A DNA stretch of 13,908 bases, taken from assembly GCA_001800315.1 (NCBI GenBank), contig MGVE01000005.1, forward strand, positions 1-13,908, read 5' to 3'. Below are positions 11,242-13,908 of this stretch, piece after piece. Position numbers and translations under genes: made by a program. Origin of the DNA: Elusimicrobia bacterium RIFOXYA2_FULL_47_53 (GTDB lineage: Bacteria > Elusimicrobiota > Endomicrobiia > Endomicrobiales > XYA2-FULL-47-53). Under the pieces are notes generated by a model. It was not told the DNA's origin. It was given only the letters and a program-made list of their open reading frames with translations, and did not search any database. Position 1 is the first letter of the stretch, and every line of letters begins with the position of its first letter.

Positions 11242-11270
11242 ATTGTATTGATTTTTTAAGATAATGTCAA
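11242..11270 (-). promoter_or_regulatory. Strong sigma70-type promoter for rpoBC
   Basis: On the minus strand TTGACA (11265-11270) and TACAAT (11242-11247) are separated by exactly 17 bases, a consensus -35 and a five-of-six -10. The predicted start of transcription is near 11235, giving a leader of roughly 22 bases ahead of the rpoB ATG. A second TTGACA lies just upstream (11280-11285), with TATCTT at 11258-11263 at a 16-base spacing, a possible overlapping weaker promoter. It sits directly after the rplL terminator hairpin, so it would restart transcription for rpoB and the genes beyond. Confidence 0.8.
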
Positions 11271-11290
11271 CAAATATTTTGTCAATTTCC

Positions 11291-11353
11291 AAAAAACCGA
11301 AAATTGCAGAACGGCAGAAATACCCTTACGGGGCCTTCCTGTCCGATAACTGC
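11291..11353 (-). terminator. Imperfect terminator or attenuator after rplL
   Basis: The minus strand folds into a long imperfect hairpin (11306-11353): outer GCAG/CTGC, an internal loop, then CGGaCAGGAA/TTTCTGCCG with one bulged A and one G-U pair, capped by a CCC/GGG element. It is followed by AATTTTCGGTTTTTT (11291-11305), a broken U-tract. The G-U pair forms only in minus-strand RNA, which fits transcription in that direction. It lies 18 bases after the rplL stop. It probably gives partial termination, lowering rpoBC relative to L12, as the rplL-rpoB attenuator does in E. coli. Confidence 0.6.
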
Positions 11354-11371
11354 AAAAATGGTTTGAGAAAT

Positions 11372-11764
11372 TTATTTAAATTCAACTGTCGCGCCGGCTT
11401 CGGCAAGTTTCTTTTTCATTTCCTCAGCCTGCTCTTTAGTTGCATTTTCTTTTACTGTTTTGGGAGCACCGTCAACAAGATCTTTCGCTTCTTTAAGGCC
11501 AAGGCCGGTAAGTTCGCGAACGACTTTAATTACGGCGATTTTGTTTGCTCCGGCGCCGGTAAGAACAACATTGAATTCAGTTTTTTCTTCCGCTGCCGCT
11601 CCGCCTGCCGCCGCTCCGCCTGCTGCTGCCGGCGCGAAAGCCATGGGGGCCGCTGCTGTAACTCCGAATTTCTCCTCAAGAGCCTTCACAAGCTCTGAGA
11701 GCTCAAGCACCGACATTGATGAGATTGCCTGGATCATTGCGTCTTTGCTAAGTGTTTCTGCCAT
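11372..11764 (-). CDS. rplL: 50S ribosomal protein L7/L12
   Basis: L7/L12 forms dimers on L10 to make the ribosomal stalk that recruits and stimulates EF-G, EF-Tu and other translational GTPases. I take the start at 11762-11764 ([10 protein letters not shown]), giving 130 residues. The ATG five codons upstream (11777-11779) lies inside the Shine-Dalgarno itself: GGAGG at 11773-11777 sits 8 bases before the chosen start. The N-terminal dimerisation domain covers about residues 1-33, then an Ala/Gly-rich flexible hinge ([19 protein letters not shown]), then the conserved C-terminal domain with [20 protein letters not shown] and [16 protein letters not shown]. It follows rplJ by 89 bases and is the last gene before the terminator at 11291-11353. 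Confidence 0.96.
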   Translation of the reverse strand: MAETLSKDAMIQAISSMSVLELSELVKALEEKFGVTAAAPMAFAPAAAGGAAAGGAAAEEKTEFNVVLTGAGANKIAVIKVVRELTGLGLKEAKDLVDGAPKTVKENATKEQAEEMKKKLAEAGATVEFK

Positions 11765-11782
11765 TTTCTTTTCCTCCATTTA

Positions 11783-11804
11783 TTCCAGAAGCAAGGCTTC
11801 GGAA
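11783..11804 (-). promoter_or_regulatory. Hairpin just ahead of the rplL ribosome binding site
   Basis: The minus strand forms TTCC-GAAGC-CTT-GCTTC-T-GGAA, a 9-bp stem with a single bulged T and a 3-base loop. It ends 5 bases before the GGAGG of rplL. No U-tract follows, so it is not a terminator. It may protect or process the mRNA or favour the high translation that L12 needs (several copies per ribosome). The structure is visible; the role is inference. Confidence 0.35.
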
Positions 11805-11829
11805 GTATGAGGCAAGTGATTTTAAAACC

Positions 11830-11864
11830 TTTCCACTTACCGCTTACCGCCTATCACTTACCAC
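11830..11864 (-). repeat. Degenerate heptamer tandem array overlapping the end of rplJ
   Basis: Reading the minus strand, five 7-base units run without gaps: GTGGTAA, GTGATAG, GCGGTAA, GCGGTAA, GTGGAAA (consensus G-T/C-GGTAA). The first unit and part of the second encode the last residues of rplJ (the Ser codon end, Gly and Lys) and the second supplies its TGA stop. The rest lies in the rplJ-rplL spacer. Similar heptamer-type short tandem repeats occur in intergenic DNA of various bacteria; this one intrudes into a coding end. Confidence 0.7.
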
Positions 11865-12378
11865 TGCCTTTTTGATTTTTTATCGCGTCAAGCGCGTAAA
11901 CAACTTTTCTCAACGGGCCCTGCAACACATTGACTATGCCGTACAGAGGCGATTTTATCGCGCCTACCGCCTTGGCGATAAGCTGTTCTCTTGACGGTAA
12001 TCCTGCCAGCGACTTAACTTCCTGAGCGGAAATGATCTTTGTTCCGAGCAATCCGGCCTTTACTTTAAGTTTCGCGTGCTCTTTGCTGAAATCAACAAGA
12101 ACTTTCGCGGCGCCTACGGGATCGCCTTTTTCAATAGCGATGGCGGTAGGGCCTTCAAAATATTTGGAAAACTCTTCCAGCCCCATTTCCTTTAAAACCT
12201 TGATGGTAAGGGTGTTCTTTACGACCTTATACTCGCACTTAAGTGGACGAAGCTTAGAGCGCAGCTCGTTAAGCTCGGCAACGGTAAGGCCCTGGTATTC
12301 CGTAAGGATGATACCGTTGTTGTCTTTCATGCTGACAGTAAGATTTTTTACTATTTCTTCTTTTTGTTTGTTGGGCAT
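11854..12378 (-). CDS. rplJ: 50S ribosomal protein L10
   Basis: L10 anchors the L7/L12 dimers to 23S rRNA and, with L12, represses its own operon. I take the start at 12376-12378 (MPNKQKEEIVKNLT), giving 174 residues, within the family range of about 165-175. It is preceded by AGAGG (12387-12391) with an 8-base spacer. An upstream in-frame ATG (12397-12399) would read through this Shine-Dalgarno and lies next to the attenuator U-tract, so it is rejected. The globular rRNA-binding domain includes TEYQGLTVAELNELRSKLR and KVVKNTLTIKVL; the long C-terminal helix that binds L12 dimers is SPLYGIVNVLQGPLRKVVYALDAI. The final GSGK and the stop come from a heptamer repeat array. Upstream lies its leader at 12401-12510. 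Confidence 0.96.
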   Translation of the reverse strand: MPNKQKEEIVKNLTVSMKDNNGIILTEYQGLTVAELNELRSKLRPLKCEYKVVKNTLTIKVLKEMGLEEFSKYFEGPTAIAIEKGDPVGAAKVLVDFSKEHAKLKVKAGLLGTKIISAQEVKSLAGLPSREQLIAKAVGAIKSPLYGIVNVLQGPLRKVVYALDAIKNQKGSGK

Positions 12379-12400
12379 TTTAATAACCTCTGATAGCAAT

Positions 12401-12431
12401 AAAAAAAACTTCTCTCGAGTAAGAGAAGTTT
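12401..12431 (-). terminator. Attenuator hairpin with U-tract before rplJ
   Basis: On the minus strand AAACTTCTCT and AGAGAAGTTT form a perfect 10-bp stem around a six-base loop (TACTCG, 12416-12421), and its 3' arm runs straight into eight Ts (12401-12408). This is a standard intrinsic terminator shape, placed 22 bases before the rplJ start codon and after the L10 leader fold. A competing antiterminator is visible: AGAGGAAGT (12440-12448) can pair with ACTTCTCT (12422-12429), with one bulged base, which would block the terminator's 5' arm. Confidence 0.8.
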
Positions 12432-12439
12432 ATAGATAT

Positions 12440-12510
12440 ACTTCCTCTCTGCCTCGGCAAGCCGTCTTTCCGACGATTAACCCGCCCATGCTGCGGGACT
12501 TGCTGTCTTC
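12440..12510 (-). promoter_or_regulatory. Ribosomal protein L10 leader (autoregulatory mRNA element)
   Basis: The minus strand carries the hallmarks of the L10 leader family: GAAGACAGCAAG (12499-12510) and CTTGCCGAGGC (12451-12461). GCAAG pairs with CTTGC to close a three-way junction. The two inner arms are CCCGC/GCGGG (12493-12497 with 12481-12485) and CGTC/GACG (12472-12475 with 12463-12466). In other bacteria the L10(L12)4 complex binds this fold to shut down rplJL; in Bacillus subtilis it does so by transcription attenuation. The adjoining hairpin at 12401-12431 suggests the same mode here. It also confirms that rplJ is the first ribosomal gene of this unit. Confidence 0.85.
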
Positions 12511-12513
12511 GAC

Positions 12514-12543
12514 TTTGTATTTATTGCGCTTCTTAAATTGCAA
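12514..12543 (-). promoter_or_regulatory. Weak candidate promoter for rplJL
   Basis: TTGCAA (12538-12543) and TACAAA (12514-12519) on the minus strand are 18 bases apart; each matches four of six consensus bases. Transcription would begin near 12507, at the edge of the L10 leader fold, which is rather close. It may be real, or rplJL may rely on read-through from the rRNA operon. Confidence 0.2.
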
Positions 12544-12573
12544 ATTTCAGATTTCCGTGAAAATCTGGAATTT
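12542..12573 (-). repeat. AT-rich hairpin after the beta-barrel gene, related to the 20-bp palindrome
   Basis: AAATTCCAGATTT and AAATCTGAAATTT on the minus strand form a 13-bp stem (one non-Watson-Crick position) around a 6-base loop (12555-12560). The arms resemble the AAATCTCAAATTT arms of the palindromes at 2272 and 3234. It lies 6 bases after the stop codon at 12580. Only a short run of Ts follows (GCAATTT), so termination here would be weak at best. Confidence 0.5.
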
Positions 12574-12579
12574 ATAATT

Positions 12580-13368
12580 TTAAAATTCCACGCTCCAGCC
12601 TACCGAAACACCCGTTTCTCCGAGAGCGCCCGCTTCTATCACCAGCGCTTCTCCCGGCAAAACCTGCAATCTCGCGCCTGCGTACAATCCCGCGTTATCT
12701 TTAAAACCGGATATCGCTGTCGCCGCCGAACGATCGCTCAGTTCCGAATATACCCGGAAAAGCTTAAGCCCTCCGTAGAATTCGGTTCTGCCGAACTTTT
12801 TGCTTATTGACACCGCGGCCTGAAGCCTTGCCAGCTGTAAATTGTCATCAACTGAACTGGGAGCTTCGTCTCCCGCCCTGAAAACCTTCAGAGCGTATGA
12901 ACTGTAATCAAAACCAAGCTCAGCCGATACGGCCGGTGAAACTATTGTGTCGGGAAAAAGCGATTTTCTCATTCCCGCTCCTAAGATTATCCCCGGCTCG
13001 CGCGCGCTTAATTTATTTTTCGCGTCGGATGAAGGAAACTCAAGCTCATAATATCCGCCGCCCGCTTTTAGCCAGTAACCTAAGCCTTCTCCGGGTTTAG
13101 CAAGGTATTTGGCGACAACGCTGTTTGAAAGGCCAGGGGCCTTGACATCGTTTGATACATCGCTTAAATAACTTGAAGCCCCGACTCTTATCTCGTCCCG
13201 GCTGGAAACCCGGAAGCTTAAATCTTCCGACTGCCTGGAGAAATACAAGTTGACGAGTCCGCGGCCCGCGCTGATCTGCGTTGAGGGAATCATCATTTCA
13301 GAAGCATAATTCAAGGAACATGAAATGAATGTTACAAGAACAATGATAAATACTTTTCTGTTTATCAT
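12580..13368 (-). CDS. Unrecognised exported protein, probable outer-membrane beta-barrel
   Basis: I do not recognise the family. The 262-residue product opens with a signal peptide: positive INRK, a hydrophobic core VFIIVLVTFI (6-15), then SCSLNYASE. Cleavage by signal peptidase I near residue 22 is likely; Cys17 after FIS is a poor lipobox. The mature part has no other membrane helix and shows alternating, aromatic-rich strands separated by polar turns, for example GYWLKAGGGYYELEF and TEFYGGLKLFRVYSEL. It ends in GVSVGWSVEF, a C-terminal Phe with alternating hydrophobics like the beta-signal read by the BAM machinery. The ATG lies 12 bases after the 5S gene with no Shine-Dalgarno; no other start keeps the signal peptide. 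It sits between the rRNA operon and rplJ, where rplK-rplA often lie. Confidence 0.75.
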   Translation of the reverse strand: MINRKVFIIVLVTFISCSLNYASEMMIPSTQISAGRGLVNLYFSRQSEDLSFRVSSRDEIRVGASSYLSDVSNDVKAPGLSNSVVAKYLAKPGEGLGYWLKAGGGYYELEFPSSDAKNKLSAREPGIILGAGMRKSLFPDTIVSPAVSAELGFDYSSYALKVFRAGDEAPSSVDDNLQLARLQAAVSISKKFGRTEFYGGLKLFRVYSELSDRSAATAISGFKDNAGLYAGARLQVLPGEALVIEAGALGETGVSVGWSVEF

Positions 13369-13380
13369 ATAAAATTTAAC

Positions 13381-13497
13381 CCCGGCGGCGACCTACTCTT
13401 CCAGAACCCTGCGGTACTAGTACCATCGGCCCTGGCAGGCTTAACTTCCGAGTTCGGAATGGGATCGGGTGTGACCCTGCCGGAAAAACCACCGGGA
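13381..13497 (-). rRNA. rrf: 5S ribosomal RNA
   Basis: The minus strand holds the conserved 5S core CCGATCCCATTCCGAACTC followed by GGAAGTTAAGC, and the ends CCCGGTGG (13489-13496) and CCGCCGGG (13381-13388) pair to form the terminal helix I. The 117-base length is normal. Ends are set from helix I and may be off by one or two bases. No intrinsic terminator follows: after the 3' end come GTTAAATTTTAT and the ATG of the next gene. The spacer to 23S (13498-13577) is AT-rich, about 80 bases, and holds no tRNA. Confidence 0.95.
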
Positions 13498-13577
13498 ATA
13501 ATTTAAAATTTATGCTGTTTTAATAGTTTCGGTTAACATGCGTTGTACAAAGATCTATACTGCTGGATTAAAAAATA

Positions 13578-13908
13578 TGGCCAAGCCAAACGGTCGATTA
13601 GTAATAGTTAGCTCCATGCGTTACCGCACTTCCACTTCTATCCTATCAAACCCATAGTCTATGGGTGACCTTTAGGGAAACCTAATCTTGGGGTAAGTTT
13701 CACGCTTAGATGCTTTCAGCGTTTATCTTGTCCGCATATGGCTACCCGGCTATGCTCCTGGCGGAACAACCGGCACACCAGAGGTGCGTTCATCCCGGTC
13801 CTCTCGTACTAAGGACAAATCCCCTCAAGTTTCCTGCGCCCACGGTAGATAGAGACCGTACTGTCTCACGACGTACTGAACCCAGCTCACGTACCCCTTT
13901 AATTGGCG
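13578..13908 (-). rRNA. rrl: 23S ribosomal RNA, 3' end (cut by window edge)
   Basis: About 330 bases of the 3' part of 23S rRNA (domain VI and the end of domain V) are present. The sarcin-ricin loop AGTACGAGAGGACC, the site where EF-G and EF-Tu act, is at 13797-13810 on the minus strand. The stretch GGGTTCAGTACGTCGTGAGACAG lies just upstream (about 13859-13885), and the conserved GAGCTAACTATTACTAATCG tail is near the 3' end. The 3' end is placed near 13578, before an A/T-rich run, to within a few bases, because the pairing 5' end lies outside the window. Confidence 0.95.

Noticed and set aside
11765-11779. Upstream ATG for rplL (MEEKK...)
   Set aside because: This ATG overlaps GGAGG, the Shine-Dalgarno placed 8 bases before the next ATG, and L7/L12 proteins normally begin near MAETL-like sequences.
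12379-12399. Upstream ATG for rplJ (MLSEVIK...)
   Set aside because: It would translate through the AGAGG site and begins against the attenuator U-tract; the downstream ATG has the right spacing.
12032-12577. 181-codon open frame on the plus strand
   Set aside because: It lies antisense to rplJ and runs through the L10 leader and attenuator, whose structure explains that DNA.
13498-13577. Possible tRNA or small RNA in the 23S-5S spacer
   Set aside because: The 80 bases are AT-rich and show no cloverleaf, T-loop or other RNA signature.

Overview
The window is a block of translation and transcription genes, all on the minus strand. Read 5' to 3' on that strand (high to low coordinates) the order is: 3' end of 23S rRNA, 5S rRNA, an unrecognised exported beta-barrel-like gene, an L10 autoregulatory leader with an attenuator, rplJ, rplL, a terminator plus a strong promoter, rpoB, rpoC, rpsL, rpsG, fusA, and the first 29 codons of tuf, cut by the window edge. 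All intergenic gaps are under about 210 bases, and every plus-strand reading frame is a shadow of these genes.

The organism is a bacterium. The exported gene has a signal peptide and a C-terminus like an outer-membrane beta-signal, which points to a diderm. The proteins are full length and typical, but the genus cannot be read from them. The charged RpoB insert, the AT-rich intergenic palindromes and the heptamer repeats suggest a less-studied diderm phylum (Elusimicrobiota or Omnitrophota came to mind). That placement is a guess and not shown by the sequence.

The layout joins three normally separate units head to tail: a ribosomal RNA operon, the beta operon (L10-L12-RpoB-RpoC) and the str operon (S12-S7-EF-G-EF-Tu). 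The usual L11-L1 pair (rplK-rplA) is not upstream of rplJ; a 262-residue envelope-type gene sits there instead, starting 12 bases after 5S. No convincing terminator separates 5S from this gene, so rRNA transcription may run into it.

Regulation can be read at several points. The rplJ leader folds as the known L10-binding three-way junction and is followed by a 10-bp hairpin with an eight-U tract, a transcription attenuator, with a competing antiterminator visible. The rplL-rpoB gap holds an imperfect terminator hairpin and then a TTGACA-17-TACAAT promoter, so rpoBC can be expressed apart from the L10-L12 stalk genes. No promoter of note was found between rpoC and tuf, so these probably share the rpoBC transcript.

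The most unusual features are the beta-barrel-like gene abutting 5S without a Shine-Dalgarno, an identical 20-bp palindrome in two gaps of the str/rpo block with a relative next to rplJ, and a five-unit heptamer array that overlaps the end of rplJ and supplies its stop codon.
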